A DNA stretch of 64,000 nucleotides from Lachnospira rogosae (GCF_040096455.1 NZ_JBBMER010000011.1:1-64000); one strand, 5' to 3'. Positions 25,811 to 35,181 are shown, counted from the stretch's first letter. Numbers and translations: made by a program. The notes: generated from the letters alone by a model not told the origin.

Positions 25811-27094
25811 ATGTTAGATTTAAAATTTGTAAGAGAAAATCCAGATATTGTTAAACAGAATATAAAGAATAAATTTCAGGATAGAAAGTTACCTTTAGTT
25901 GATGAAGTTATTGAACTTGATGCACAGGCTCGTGCTACAAAGACAGAAGCTGATGAGTTAAGAGCTAACAGAAACAAGCTTTCTAAGCAGATTGGTGCTT
26001 TAATGGCACAGGGCAAGAAGGAAGAAGCTGAGGCTGTTAAGGCTCAGGTTAATACTGATGCTGACAGATTAAAGGAACTAGAAGCAAAAGAAACAGAACT
26101 TAATGAAAAAGTTACTAAGATTATGATGACAATTCCTAACATTATTGATCCATCAGTACCAATAGGTAAAGATGACAGTGAAAATGTAGAGATTGAAAAG
26201 TTCGGTGAACCAGTAGTTCCAGATTTTGAAATACCTTATCATACAGAGATTATGCAGAAGTTTAATGGTATTGACCTTGATGCGGCTGGAAAGGTTGCAG
26301 GTAATGGTTTCTATTATCTTATGGGCGATATTGCAAGACTTCACTCAGCAGTAATTTCTTATGCAAGAGATTTTATGATTGACAGAGGTTTCACATATTG
26401 TATTCCTCCATATATGATAAGAAGTAATGTTGTTACAGGCGTTATGAGCTTTGATGAAATGGATGCAATGATGTACAAGATTGAAGGCGAAGACCTTTAC
26501 CTTATAGGTACAAGTGAACATTCAATGATTGGTAAATTTATTGATACAATTACACCAGAGGAAGAGCTTCCAAAGACACTTACAAGCTATTCACCTTGTT
26601 TCAGAAAAGAAAAAGGTGCTCATGGTATTGAAGAGAGAGGTGTATATAGAATTCATCAGTTTGAGAAGCAGGAAATGATCGTTGTATGTAAGCCAGAAGA
26701 CAGCAAAATGTGGTTTGATAAGTTATGGCAGAATACAGTTGATATGTTCCGTTCCCTTGATATACCGGTTAGAACACTTGAATGTTGTTCAGGTGATTTA
26801 GCTGATCTTAAGGTTAAGTCAATTGACGTAGAAGCTTGGTCACCAAGACAGAAGAAGTATTTCGAAGTTGGTTCATGCTCTAACTTAGGTGATGCTCAGG
26901 CAAGAAGATTAAAGATAAGAGTACAGGGTCCAGACAAGAACAAGTATTTTGCACACACATTGAATAACACTTGTGTTGCACCTCCAAGAATGTTAATCGC
27001 ATTCCTTGAGAACAATCTTCAGGCTGATGGAAGCGTTAGAATTCCAAAGGCACTCCAGCCATATATGGGTGGAAAGACAGAACTTAGCAAGTAA
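25811..27094 (+). CDS. serS: Seryl-tRNA synthetase
   Basis: 427 aa. Class II synthetase. The N-terminal antiparallel coiled coil (about residues 30-100) binds the long variable arm of tRNA-Ser. Motif 2 is FRKEKGAHGIEERGVYRIHQ and motif 3 lies in GSCSNLGDAQARRLKIR with NTCVAPPRMLIAFLENN. ATG 25811 is chosen: GGAGG is right before it; ATG 25799 is part of the SD context. No T-box leader was found. It charges the tRNA-Ser at the left of this window. Confidence 0.96.
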   Translation: MLDLKFVRENPDIVKQNIKNKFQDRKLPLVDEVIELDAQARATKTEADELRANRNKLSKQIGALMAQGKKEEAEAVKAQVNTDADRLKELEAKETELNEKVTKIMMTIPNIIDPSVPIGKDDSENVEIEKFGEPVVPDFEIPYHTEIMQKFNGIDLDAAGKVAGNGFYYLMGDIARLHSAVISYARDFMIDRGFTYCIPPYMIRSNVVTGVMSFDEMDAMMYKIEGEDLYLIGTSEHSMIGKFIDTITPEEELPKTLTSYSPCFRKEKGAHGIEERGVYRIHQFEKQEMIVVCKPEDSKMWFDKLWQNTVDMFRSLDIPVRTLECCSGDLADLKVKSIDVEAWSPRQKKYFEVGSCSNLGDAQARRLKIRVQGPDKNKYFAHTLNNTCVAPPRMLIAFLENNLQADGSVRIPKALQPYMGGKTELSK

Positions 27095-27228
27095 TTAAAT
27101 ATTAAGAAACAAAATATAATTTAACAAGAGATATAGTCTGACAAGACATTTGATTTAATAACATATTTGGTTTCACAAGGTATTTAATTTAATAAGTTAA
27201 TTAGTTAAACACATTTAACATAATTGTT

Positions 27229-27309
27229 ATCCTGCGTTGATGATGAATTATATGTACTGGAAAGTATGATATAGGTGCATATAATTTGTCGTCAATACAG
27301 GATATTTTT
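27229..27309 (+). terminator. Terminator after serS
   Basis: A long imperfect stem: ATCCTG, then GTTGATGATGAATTATATG pairing with CATATAATTTGTCGTCAAT, closed by CAGGAT and followed by ATTTTTAATT. It lies 134 nt past serS. The rest of 27095-27406 is AT-rich and shows no gene. Confidence 0.65.
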
Positions 27310-27406
27310 AATTGTTATATATTATTTGATATATAGATTAATTTGTGTTATCTTTATAATATTAGATGTTTATTATGATAGTTTAGATGCTGGAAATGGA
27401 GTATGT

Positions 27407-28804
27407 ATGAAACAGGTTAAGGTAAAAAATCTTAAGGGAAATGAGATAACAGCCCTTCCTATAGTGACAGATAGTGGCACAGTACTTATACATGCAGATG
27501 TTGTATTGAATTCAGAATTGATTAACAGAATTAGGAATTTGGGAATACAAAGTCTAAGCATTAAAGAATATCCTGATGAAATAATTGACCCTGGTGAATA
27601 TGGTCATATAATTATTGGAACAGATGATAAGCTGGGTGAAGACGATGACATTTATTCTGATAATAGTAATGGCACAGGGATAGATAATGATAATAATTAC
27701 AATAAAGAAATAGAAAATGTAAGCGAAGATGGCATCAGTAACACCGATAATAATGGTGGTGAAAGTGATTATTATCAAGATAAAAGCAATAATAAAAATG
27801 ACAGCGATAATGTGAATAATGACAGCCATAATGCAGAGAACTTACACGATAATGAATTGAATAAATCGGACATAGATAGTAATGAATCCAATAGCAAAGC
27901 TAAATCGCATAGTGGTAATAGTTATTACAGACATATCTATAAAGTTGAAGAAACGACTAATAATTCGAGGAAAGTTGTTAAAAATGTCCTTGAGAAACAC
28001 ATTTACAAGCATAATCAGGATTTGAAAATATTAGGTTTAGAGGCTGAACGAATTATTGAATCTGTGCTTTCAGAGCCAGAGGTTATTAACAATATAACAG
28101 AGATAAGAAATTTATCAACAGATATGTATACACACTGTATCAACGTGTGTTCATTATCTACAATTATGGCGTTAAGACTTAAAATGAGTGATAAGCAGGT
28201 TAAAAATGTATCCATGGGAGCGATGCTTCACGACATAGGTTTAAGATACATTAAGACACCATATATGAACACCAATGAAACATATATGAATACTAAAGAT
28301 GCAATAGAATATAAGAAGCATACTATATTTGGGTATAGTTCTGTTCAGGACGAGGATTGGATACCGGATATAGCTAAAGAAATAATACTTTTACATCACG
28401 AAAGAATAGACGGCAAGGGATATCCATTTTCTCATAAAGGAGATAAACTGAAAATGGAAGTTAAGCTTGTATCTTTATGCGATGATTTTGACAGTCTTAT
28501 AAGTGGTGTGGGTAATCCTAAGCTCAAGATATATGAGGCTATTGAGTATATTAAAGCTAATCAGGGATTGAAATATGATGCAACAATAGCAGAGAAGCTT
28601 CTTGAAACAGTAGCAGTATATCCTGTTGGAATTAAGGTTATTACAAGTGAGGGTGAAACGGGCATTGTTGTAAGGCAGAATAAGAAGTTTACTGACAGAC
28701 CGGTAATTAAAATGTTAAAACATTCAGATGGATCTTTATATGAAGATGAGGTGGAAAAAGATCTTATGGAGTATCTTACACTGTTTATTGTAGATACTGA
28801 GTAA
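27407..28804 (+). CDS. HD-GYP domain protein, probable c-di-GMP phosphodiesterase
   Basis: 465 aa. An N-terminal domain of the kind that precedes HD-GYP (VKVKNLKGNEITALPIVTDSG to about residue 65), then a long Asn/Asp/Ser-rich linker (about 75-185), then the HD-GYP core: CINVCSLSTIMALRLKMSD, MLHDIGLRY (HD pair), LLHHERIDGKGYPF (HHxxxDGxGYP) and SLCDDFDSLISG. Such proteins hydrolyse cyclic di-GMP. ATG 27407 is chosen because GGAG lies 7 nt upstream; a longer frame from 27275 overlaps the terminator. Next to flagellar and chemotaxis genes a motility role is plausible. Confidence 0.85.
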   Translation: MKQVKVKNLKGNEITALPIVTDSGTVLIHADVVLNSELINRIRNLGIQSLSIKEYPDEIIDPGEYGHIIIGTDDKLGEDDDIYSDNSNGTGIDNDNNYNKEIENVSEDGISNTDNNGGESDYYQDKSNNKNDSDNVNNDSHNAENLHDNELNKSDIDSNESNSKAKSHSGNSYYRHIYKVEETTNNSRKVVKNVLEKHIYKHNQDLKILGLEAERIIESVLSEPEVINNITEIRNLSTDMYTHCINVCSLSTIMALRLKMSDKQVKNVSMGAMLHDIGLRYIKTPYMNTNETYMNTKDAIEYKKHTIFGYSSVQDEDWIPDIAKEIILLHHERIDGKGYPFSHKGDKLKMEVKLVSLCDDFDSLISGVGNPKLKIYEAIEYIKANQGLKYDATIAEKLLETVAVYPVGIKVITSEGETGIVVRQNKKFTDRPVIKMLKHSDGSLYEDEVEKDLMEYLTLFIVDTE

Positions 28805-28824
28805 TACAGGAATGAAGGATTGTT

Positions 28825-29751
28825 ATGAATTTATATATAAAGGCTATAGGATTTGAGCAGGTGGATTCGGACTTTGAAGAGCAGATGATACACGCAGGTA
28901 TTCTGGACAGTTTGGAGAAGGGGCTTGTTATAAAGAATAATGAGCTTAACCGTGGTGCGGTCATAGTAAGAATAAGCGAGTCTACAGGTTTGTACATATA
29001 CGGAAGATTTAAAGATAAAGAATTCATATATGAATATTATTTTCCATTTGTTATTGGAAGAACAAGATGTGATAATGATGAGATTACAATAGAAAGACAT
29101 CTGGATAAGGAATCCTATGCAGTTGTATGTGATGAGTCAAAGACAGGTGTTACCCTTATATTTTATCTGCAAAATGTAATGGATTATCTGGATTACATTT
29201 GTGATGAAAAAGGTCTTAACCAGAAAGATTACGATATAGATTCGAGAAGCTATGTATATAAAATTCCAATAAAGAATAAAATGGTAAGCCTTACGGCATT
29301 GTCACTTGGCGGAATAATTATGCTTCCAACAAGAAATAATAAGTCAGATTCTGTCAGAATGAAGAAGGAGAAGGACGACAGACAAAGACTTATACAGGCG
29401 GCTAAGAAGGGTGACGAGTCGGCAATAGAGAGCCTGACAATAGAAGATATAGATACATACAATGAGCTTTCACACAGAATTGTAAAGGAAGATGTATTTT
29501 CAATAGTTGATTCTTCATTTATGCCTTGTGGTGTTGAGTGCGACCAGTATCAGGTAGTCGGCGAGATACTTGAGTTGTCTGAGGAGATTAATCATTACAC
29601 CAAAGAGAAAATATATATAATGGTTATCGAATGTAATGATCTTAATATGACTGTTGCCATTAACCAGGCTCATCTGCTTGGAGAACCCGCTGTTGGCAGG
29701 AGATTTAAGGGGCAGATATGGCTGCAGGGAAGTGTTAAGTTTAATAATTAA
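28825..29751 (+). CDS. DUF3881 family protein
   Basis: 308 aa, soluble. The N-terminal MNLYIKAIGFEQVDSD opening, YYFPFVIG and the C-terminal MPCGVECDQYQVVGEILEL segment match the DUF3881 family as I remember it, confined mainly to Lachnospiraceae; no function is known. A charged stretch (about residues 170-200, RMKKEKDDRQRLIQAAKKGD) looks helical. It starts 20 nt after the HD-GYP gene, so the two are probably co-transcribed. No catalytic motif was recognised. Confidence 0.7.
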   Translation: MNLYIKAIGFEQVDSDFEEQMIHAGILDSLEKGLVIKNNELNRGAVIVRISESTGLYIYGRFKDKEFIYEYYFPFVIGRTRCDNDEITIERHLDKESYAVVCDESKTGVTLIFYLQNVMDYLDYICDEKGLNQKDYDIDSRSYVYKIPIKNKMVSLTALSLGGIIMLPTRNNKSDSVRMKKEKDDRQRLIQAAKKGDESAIESLTIEDIDTYNELSHRIVKEDVFSIVDSSFMPCGVECDQYQVVGEILELSEEINHYTKEKIYIMVIECNDLNMTVAINQAHLLGEPAVGRRFKGQIWLQGSVKFNN

Positions 29752-29823
29752 AATATTTGCCTGAAATGGACAGATGTGATATAATTAAATAAGTGGCGTT
29801 AAGCTCACATAATAAAAATGGTT

Positions 29824-29858
29824 ACCGTAGCCTGAAGGCTGAAAAGCCCTGATACGGA
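29824..29858 (+). other. Structured leader hairpin before tRNA-Arg
   Basis: CCGTA ... TACGG encloses a GCCTGAAGGC hairpin and GAAAAGCCC. It lies a few bases before the tRNA. No known riboswitch matched by eye. Confidence 0.35.
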
Positions 29859-29862
29859 GCTT

Positions 29863-29934
29863 GTTCTCTTAGTTAAATGGATATAACGAGCGCCTCCTAA
29901 GCGCTAGTTGTGGGTTCGATTCCCGCAGGGAACA
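29863..29934 (+). tRNA. tRNA-Arg(CCU)
   Basis: 72 nt. Acceptor arms GTTCTCT and AGGGAAC pair with one G-U; the anticodon loop CTCCTAA gives CCU, reading AGG. The T-arm GGGTTCGATTCCC is clear. CCA is not encoded. A terminator follows at once. Confidence 0.93.
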
Positions 29935-29943
29935 TTAATTTCT

Positions 29944-29987
29944 TGCAACAATGATTGTGAAAATTCATTGTTGCATTTTTTATTTTA
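29944..29987 (+). terminator. Terminator after tRNA-Arg
   Basis: TGCAACAATGA / TCATTGTTGCA stem followed by TTTTTTATTTTA. A second stem TTTTATGGTG / CACCATAAAA follows to 30010. Between 30011 and 30178 I see no gene. Confidence 0.8.
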
Positions 29988-30178
29988 TGGTGATTGTGAG
30001 CACCATAAAAATATATAAATGAGTAGTTGGAACACCGAAAAAATAAAAGGGGGCACAGGGAACTAAATCCATTCTTAAAAAAATCATACAAAAACTACAT
30101 CAATAAGTATAAATTTCTATTGCATTTAAAATTGAATTGTGATAGTTTTATTAATGTCAGATGGACAATAATTATGAG

Positions 30179-30212
30179 ACTGGGTATATGAGGTTTTTAC
30201 CCGGTTTTTTGT
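30179..30212 (+). terminator. Terminator-like hairpin before the chemoreceptor gene
   Basis: ACTGGGTA / TACCCGGT stem followed by TTTTTTG. No gene lies directly upstream except tRNA-Arg, so it may be a relic or end an unseen RNA. Confidence 0.5.
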
Positions 30213-30267
30213 AATGTGATTCAGAAAAATTTATTAAACAAATAAAAACAAAAGAAAGGGAAATTAT

Positions 30268-31986
30268 ATGGCAAAGTTAAGAAAATGGATAGGTAATTTA
30301 AAAGTTTCAGCGAAATTGCAGGTATACCGGATGGCGGTATTAGTGATGACAGCTTTTTTTGTATTGGTGGCACTTGTATCAACATTAGTGATTCGTTCGA
30401 CTATACATAGTATTACGGAAGTGTGGTCTCCTTCACTTGAGTGTCTGCAGGAATTACAAACAATAACTGCTAAATATAGAATCAAACAGTATCAGCATCT
30501 TGTAGAAACAGATACAGCAGCTATGGCAGCCTGTGAAAAAGAAACTAATGATATGGAGAATCAGATAAAGGATATATCTTCTAAGTTAGAGAAAATAATT
30601 AATTCAAATAAGAAAGCACAGGTAGGTAAAGCTGATTATGAAAAGGCAAGCTCTGCATGGGAGGATTACAGGTCAGCCTCAGATAAAATATATAAGCTTA
30701 GTAGAGAAGGCAAACAGGCTGATGCTGCTAATCTTATGATTGGAAGCGTGTATGAAAGTAATAAGGAATTTGTAGAAAAGTTAAATTCAGTACGCGATGA
30801 TTTTCAGGCGGAATTAGATACGGCAAAAGTAATTGCTAATATATGTACAATAATTATTTTTATTGTCATTATCATAACAGGATTAGCGATTGCAGTGATT
30901 GCAACAATTATAGGAAAGATAATATCAGACTCAATTACAGAACCAGTACGTCAGATTGATGAGGCAGTTGCCAGCCTTAGAAAGGGTGAGCTGTCTAACG
31001 TGGATATGCTTACATATGAATCTGATGATGAGTTTGGTGAAACAATTACAAAGCTTAAGGAAGCTATGAATATACTTTCAGATTATGTAAGCGAGATTTC
31101 ACGGGAGGTTAAATTCATAGCACAGGGTGATTTAACAAGAAATGGTGATGATATTACACCGTTTCTGGGTGATTTTTCAGAATTAAAGGATTCGCTTCTG
31201 TATATTTTAAAGCGTTTTAACAGTACATTGTCAGAGATAAGCAGTATTGCAGAACAGGTTACACATAATGCGAAAGAAGTAGAAAGTGCATCTAAGTCGT
31301 TAGCAGATGGTGCAACAGAGCAGGCAGGAGTTATCCAGGAACTGAATGCAACGATAGATACAGTTGTTGACCTTGCAGTGGATACAGCAAGTGAAACAAA
31401 GAACGCATCTGAACGTGTAAAGGCTTCTGCAAACAAAGCAAACGAAGAAAAAGAAAAAATGAATGTTTTACTGACAGAGATGGAACATATTACAGAAATA
31501 TCCAAGGAAATAGGTAATATTATTACCGATATTGAAGATATTGCTTCCCAGACTAATCTGTTAGCACTTAATGCTTCTATTGAAGCTGCAAGGGCAGGTG
31601 AAGCAGGAAAGGGATTTGCGGTAGTTGCAGACCAGATTGGAAAGCTTGCAGCAGATAGTGCTAATTCAGCGGTTAATACAAGAGAATTAATTGATAAGAC
31701 TTTAGTTGAAATTCAAAAAGGAAATGAAATTACAATAACAACAGCAGAAGCTTTTAACCAGATTATTTCAGATATGAATTCTTTTGCAGAAATGGCACAG
31801 AACACAATGGAGAAAGCTAACACTCAGGCAGAGTCATTAGAACAGATTGGACAGGGAATAGAACAGCTTTCAGGTGTGGTACAGGGTACTGCAGCATCTT
31901 CAGAAGAGAATACAGCAATAAGTATTAACCTCGCAGAGGGTGCAGATAAGATGAATGAACGCGTGAAAAGATTCAAGTTATTCTAA
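30268..31986 (+). CDS. Methyl-accepting chemotaxis protein, transmembrane
   Basis: 572 aa. Transmembrane helix 1 at residues about 21-45, a helical periplasmic/extracellular sensor of four-helix type (about 46-185), transmembrane helix 2 at about 190-215 (ICTIIIFIVIIITGLAIAVI), a HAMP domain, and the signalling hairpin with DIASQTNLLALNASIEAARAG and GKGFAVVADQIGKLAADS. It sends ligand signals to CheA. No NWETF-type tether at the C terminus. AAAGGGA precedes the ATG. The ligand is unknown. Confidence 0.93.
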   Translation: MAKLRKWIGNLKVSAKLQVYRMAVLVMTAFFVLVALVSTLVIRSTIHSITEVWSPSLECLQELQTITAKYRIKQYQHLVETDTAAMAACEKETNDMENQIKDISSKLEKIINSNKKAQVGKADYEKASSAWEDYRSASDKIYKLSREGKQADAANLMIGSVYESNKEFVEKLNSVRDDFQAELDTAKVIANICTIIIFIVIIITGLAIAVIATIIGKIISDSITEPVRQIDEAVASLRKGELSNVDMLTYESDDEFGETITKLKEAMNILSDYVSEISREVKFIAQGDLTRNGDDITPFLGDFSELKDSLLYILKRFNSTLSEISSIAEQVTHNAKEVESASKSLADGATEQAGVIQELNATIDTVVDLAVDTASETKNASERVKASANKANEEKEKMNVLLTEMEHITEISKEIGNIITDIEDIASQTNLLALNASIEAARAGEAGKGFAVVADQIGKLAADSANSAVNTRELIDKTLVEIQKGNEITITTAEAFNQIISDMNSFAEMAQNTMEKANTQAESLEQIGQGIEQLSGVVQGTAASSEENTAISINLAEGADKMNERVKRFKLF

Positions 31987-32078
31987 AAAGTATAGCTGGC
32001 TGCATGAGGGAATCTCTTTCTGACAATCAGAGAATATATCATCTGGTAGAAAAACATAATTAACTGAAGGAGATGAAG

Positions 32079-32135
32079 ATGACGGTAAGTGCAGATGAAA
32101 GGAAAAATACTAATGAAAGTATATATAGATTTTGA
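32079..32135 (+). CDS. Possible 18-aa upstream peptide
   Basis: ATG 32079 has the best ribosome site here (GAAGGAG, 7 nt upstream) and reads MTVSADERKNTNESIYRF, ending at 32135 in another frame inside the next gene's start region. It could couple translation to the nucleotidase gene, whose own SD is weak. It may equally be chance. Confidence 0.3.
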   Translation: MTVSADERKNTNESIYRF

Positions 32136-32736
32136 TGATGTATTATGTGAAACAGCAAAACATTTTACAAAACTTGCAAAAGAGTTATTCGGAATTGATG
32201 TGCCTTACCGTGAAGTGCAGTTTTTTAATCTGAAAAAGACTTTTGATTTGAGTGATGAACAGTATGAAGAGATGATGATAGCAGGGCATCTGCCAGAGAA
32301 TCTGTTAAATTATGAGGAAACTACAGGGGCAGCAGATACTATTAATAAATGGGTTGATGAAGGCCACGAAATCTATATTATCACGGGAAGACCTTTTAAT
32401 TCGTATGAGCCATCACGAAAATGGCTTGATGAACACAATCTTAAAAGAGTTCCATTATACTGTGTTGATAAATATGGTCGTGAAACCAGTAAACAGGACT
32501 ATGCATATAATATGACTTTAGAGCAGCTTTATAATATGACATTTGATTTTGCAATAGAGGATTCGCCGTCAGCTTTTGAGCACGTTATGCATTTTGATAA
32601 TTGTAAGGTGGCAGTGTTTAACCGCCCTTGGAACATACACGAAGAACTTCCTGATGACAGATTTGTGAGGTGCGAAGGGTGGAAAGAGATTGACAGGTTA
32701 TTTGAGGAATATTTTAAGCAACAGACGGATAATTAA
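32113..32736 (+). CDS. HAD-superfamily 5'-nucleotidase, NT5C type
   Basis: 207 aa. HAD fold: motif I DFDDVLC near residues 5-11 (nucleophile and acid Asp), motif II region IITGRPFNSYEPS, and motif IV AIEDSPSAFEH. The pattern matches the deoxyribonucleotidase (NT5C) family of bacterial 5'(3')-nucleotidases. It probably dephosphorylates a nucleotide or similar small phosphate; the substrate is not certain. ATG 32113 is chosen because homology starts there and GGA lies upstream; ATG 32095 is an alternative. Confidence 0.78.
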   Translation: MKVYIDFDDVLCETAKHFTKLAKELFGIDVPYREVQFFNLKKTFDLSDEQYEEMMIAGHLPENLLNYEETTGAADTINKWVDEGHEIYIITGRPFNSYEPSRKWLDEHNLKRVPLYCVDKYGRETSKQDYAYNMTLEQLYNMTFDFAIEDSPSAFEHVMHFDNCKVAVFNRPWNIHEELPDDRFVRCEGWKEIDRLFEEYFKQQTDN

Positions 32737-32745
32737 TAATATGAT

Positions 32746-32818
32746 AACAGCCACCAGTATAATAATATGTTTACCTGACAGGAGCATATTACAATAAAGC
32801 TGGCGGCTGTTATTATAT
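32746..32818. terminator. Bidirectional terminator, nucleotidase / ThrE
   Basis: AACAGCCACCAG pairs with CTGGCGGCTGTT (one mismatch) and the loop has an inner stem AATATG/CATATT. T-rich sequences flank both sides. It serves the two convergent genes. Confidence 0.75.
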
Positions 32819-32820
32819 TA

Positions 32821-34161
32821 TTATGTACAATAACGGAAGGTGCGGTCAGTTATAATTCTTGCAAATATAAGTCCAAGTGGAAGTGCTATTATTATCATAA
32901 CTGCGGAGGTGAACCACGAAACCGCTTCTGTCAGTGACATAATTCCAAAGTTATATATTGCACGGTACAGGTAAAGTCCAGGAACCATAATAACAATGGA
33001 AGGCACGGTTAATGATATACGTGGATAACCATTATATTTTTTTATAAATGAAGCAAGCAGTCCAGCAGTTACAGCTCCGATAAATGCGGCAGCGGCAGCA
33101 GGTATTGCAGTAAAGTCAACAAGTTCAAGACGGAGTGTGTTGGCAATAGCACCAATAACAGCAGTGGTTGCCGCCATTGGAATAGAGCTGTTAAACATAA
33201 TTGAAAATCCAAATACACCGCAGAAGCTTGCAATTAATCTTAAAATAAGATGAGTTATATTGCCAATATTCAGGCTGGAGAATTCCTCAGGTTGTAAATG
33301 AAGAATTAATGCCATAATCCACGCAAATACAGTTGCCACAAGAACTATGATTGCTGAATAAGTAAGTCTTTCAATACCTGAACGAATGTCAAGCTTGGCA
33401 AGGTCAATTCCACTTGTAATAAATGGAAATCCGGGTATTATAAAGAGCATAGAGCATATATATCCGGCTTCGTGTACTGACGGTATGTTAAACAGCAGAA
33501 TGGCAAGTTTAAGCAGTATTGCATATATAAGACACGAAGCTGATATAGAAGCAGCTATATTTAAAAACAAAGTAAAATGGTGTTTAATAAGCTTGGTTCT
33601 TATCAGATTACCTGCACCGGCGGCGATAAAAGCGAAAAGCATTTCAATAGGTCCGCCACCAAGAAGAAATGTGAACGCACAGCACGCAAGAGCGGCGGCA
33701 AGTCCAAGCTTGACCGGTGAATACAGGGTATGTATCTGTTCAATTTCATCAAGACGTTTATGAATTATTTCACCGGTAAGATGAGCTTCTTCGTTTGGAA
33801 AGTTATCGACAAACTGCTCCATACGGTAAAGCTTTGATGTGTTGACACCTGTATTAGCTATGCTGAGTGACTGGGATACGCAGTCATTTCCATCAAAACA
33901 GTTAAATTCAATAGACATAAGTCCAACATCAACAGTACAGGTTACGCCAAGCTCCTTGGAAAGTCTGTTCATAGATGTACGCACACGCCACGCACCAGTA
34001 CCACACGAGAGCATAATCAAGCCGACACGTCCGATAACAGAAGCCTTTTCGATAAGGTCAGCATCGGAAATCAGTGCATTGCTGTCAGCATTGGTATAGT
34101 CGTGCCAAGGTATCTCCATATGATTTTTTTCCATAATATCTATATAATTAGTCTTTGGCAT
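32821..34161 (-). CDS. ThrE-family threonine/serine exporter, fused form
   Basis: 446 aa. Both halves usually seen as separate proteins in Firmicutes are fused: the N-terminal DUF1212/ThrE part (EKASVIGRVGLIMLSCGTGAWRVR, FPFITSGIDLAKLDIRSGIERL) and the C-terminal ThrE_2 part (GVFGFSIMFNSSIPMAATTAVIGA, VPGLYLYRAIYNFG). About ten transmembrane helices. ATG 34161 is chosen: GAGGAG lies 5 nt upstream. It overlaps the end of the upstream gene by 14 nt, which implies translational coupling. Export of amino acids is the family role; the substrate here is unproven. Confidence 0.82.
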   Translation of the reverse strand: MPKTNYIDIMEKNHMEIPWHDYTNADSNALISDADLIEKASVIGRVGLIMLSCGTGAWRVRTSMNRLSKELGVTCTVDVGLMSIEFNCFDGNDCVSQSLSIANTGVNTSKLYRMEQFVDNFPNEEAHLTGEIIHKRLDEIEQIHTLYSPVKLGLAAALACCAFTFLLGGGPIEMLFAFIAAGAGNLIRTKLIKHHFTLFLNIAASISASCLIYAILLKLAILLFNIPSVHEAGYICSMLFIIPGFPFITSGIDLAKLDIRSGIERLTYSAIIVLVATVFAWIMALILHLQPEEFSSLNIGNITHLILRLIASFCGVFGFSIMFNSSIPMAATTAVIGAIANTLRLELVDFTAIPAAAAAFIGAVTAGLLASFIKKYNGYPRISLTVPSIVIMVPGLYLYRAIYNFGIMSLTEAVSWFTSAVMIIIALPLGLIFARIITDRTFRYCT

Positions 34162-34909
34162 ATATAATCTCCTCAGCTTTCTTAACGTGATTTTCAAGAT
34201 TTTTCAAAAAGATAGAATTAGGAAGGAATATTCCCAACTCATCAAAATGCTTGTTATTATCTATATATGAGTCCTGACCATAGAAGATATACGCCATAGG
34301 AAGATTTTTCTCAAGTTCAAGCATAAGGTCCCATACAGCACTGTAGGCTTCGGCTTCAGTTTCTTTAAGTTTTACTGTGTCAGGAAGCTCACGGATAAGC
34401 AGTATGCCTGTATTTTCTTCAATAATCTGCTGTTCAATAATAGATGGGTCATCGCCATATATATGACTGTATCTGTAGGCTTTGGCAAGAAAGATATTCT
34501 TATTATTATGAAGATTTTGGTAAATGTTATAAAAATGCTGATAGTCTTTTTCGTGAACAGTATTCTTATATTCTGGTAAGAGAATACCATTATCGTCAGT
34601 CATAATAATTGGATTTTGTTTTCCGTCAGCATTGAAGCGATATGGAATAAGAAAAGAATTTCTCAGTAAGTCAAACAGTGTGTTCTGGCTTATAGCCATA
34701 AGAAATGCAGATAAATCCTTGTTAGTGTAGCAGTTAAATAATGCCTCGGTAAATTGTAGTGGCGAAAGATCAGTACCAGAATCGTCATTGCAAAATAAAT
34801 TATCACAGAATGTCTGAAAAAGCTTGTTATATGCCCACTTATCGCTTAAGATTTTATCAAATAAAACCTCAGCTTTTTCTTCTCGTGGAAATATTGTTTT
34901 TTCTATCAT
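34148..34909 (-). CDS. Hypothetical protein coupled to the ThrE gene
   Basis: 253 aa, soluble, no signal peptide or membrane helix. I recognise no family. It contains YRFNADGKQNPIIMTDDNGILLPEY and a middle stretch rich in Tyr and His (HEKDYQHFYNIYQNLHN), and an acidic tail; the overall look is alpha-helical. A GGTCGGA site precedes the ATG. Its last 14 nt overlap the ThrE start, so it is the first gene of that operon. Similar to SseB-like enhancer proteins only in length; not assigned. Confidence 0.7.
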   Translation of the reverse strand: MIEKTIFPREEKAEVLFDKILSDKWAYNKLFQTFCDNLFCNDDSGTDLSPLQFTEALFNCYTNKDLSAFLMAISQNTLFDLLRNSFLIPYRFNADGKQNPIIMTDDNGILLPEYKNTVHEKDYQHFYNIYQNLHNNKNIFLAKAYRYSHIYGDDPSIIEQQIIEENTGILLIRELPDTVKLKETEAEAYSAVWDLMLELEKNLPMAYIFYGQDSYIDNNKHFDELGIFLPNSIFLKNLENHVKKAEEIIYAKD

Positions 34910-35011
34910 AAATATCCGACCTTTCTTATATTTTTATTTCGACAGTTATTATACTATCGAATCGGCAATAAGTGAAAAATATAAATAATATAATTGCCAT
35001 AACATTATGGT

Positions 35012-35089
35012 ATAACGAGCACAAAAGTGCTCATCTTAAAAGTTCCTTGCGGAACTTTATATGTGCTGAAAACCGCACAAAATTATGGC
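35012..35089 (+). repeat. Triple-hairpin repeat, single copy (locus 2)
   Basis: 78-bp copy of the element at 24817 and 47372: GAGCAC-AAAA-GTGCTC, AAAGTTCC-TTGCGG-AACTTT, then GTGCTGAAAACCGCAC, where the third stem is weakened. Flanked on both sides by ATTATGGYATAAY, so the flank repeat is itself part of the unit. Confidence 0.85.
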
Positions 35090-35181
35090 ATAATGAAAAA
35101 ATATCGGGGAAGTCTAAGCTGACAAAGGAGAATGGTATATGTTTGCAGGAGTGTAATTCGTAAGTCTTAAAATCAAGATAG

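Noticed and set aside
27275..27406. N-terminal extension of the HD-GYP gene
   Set aside because: It overlaps the serS terminator and lacks a ribosome site; ATG 27407 has one.
29897..30091. Minus-strand frame ending FPAGIEPTTSA
   Set aside because: It is the shadow of tRNA-Arg, a common false gene seen across tRNA T-arms.
30000..30178. Small ORF (about 15 codons) after tRNA-Arg
   Set aside because: No ribosome site, no conserved pattern; spacer DNA is the simpler reading.
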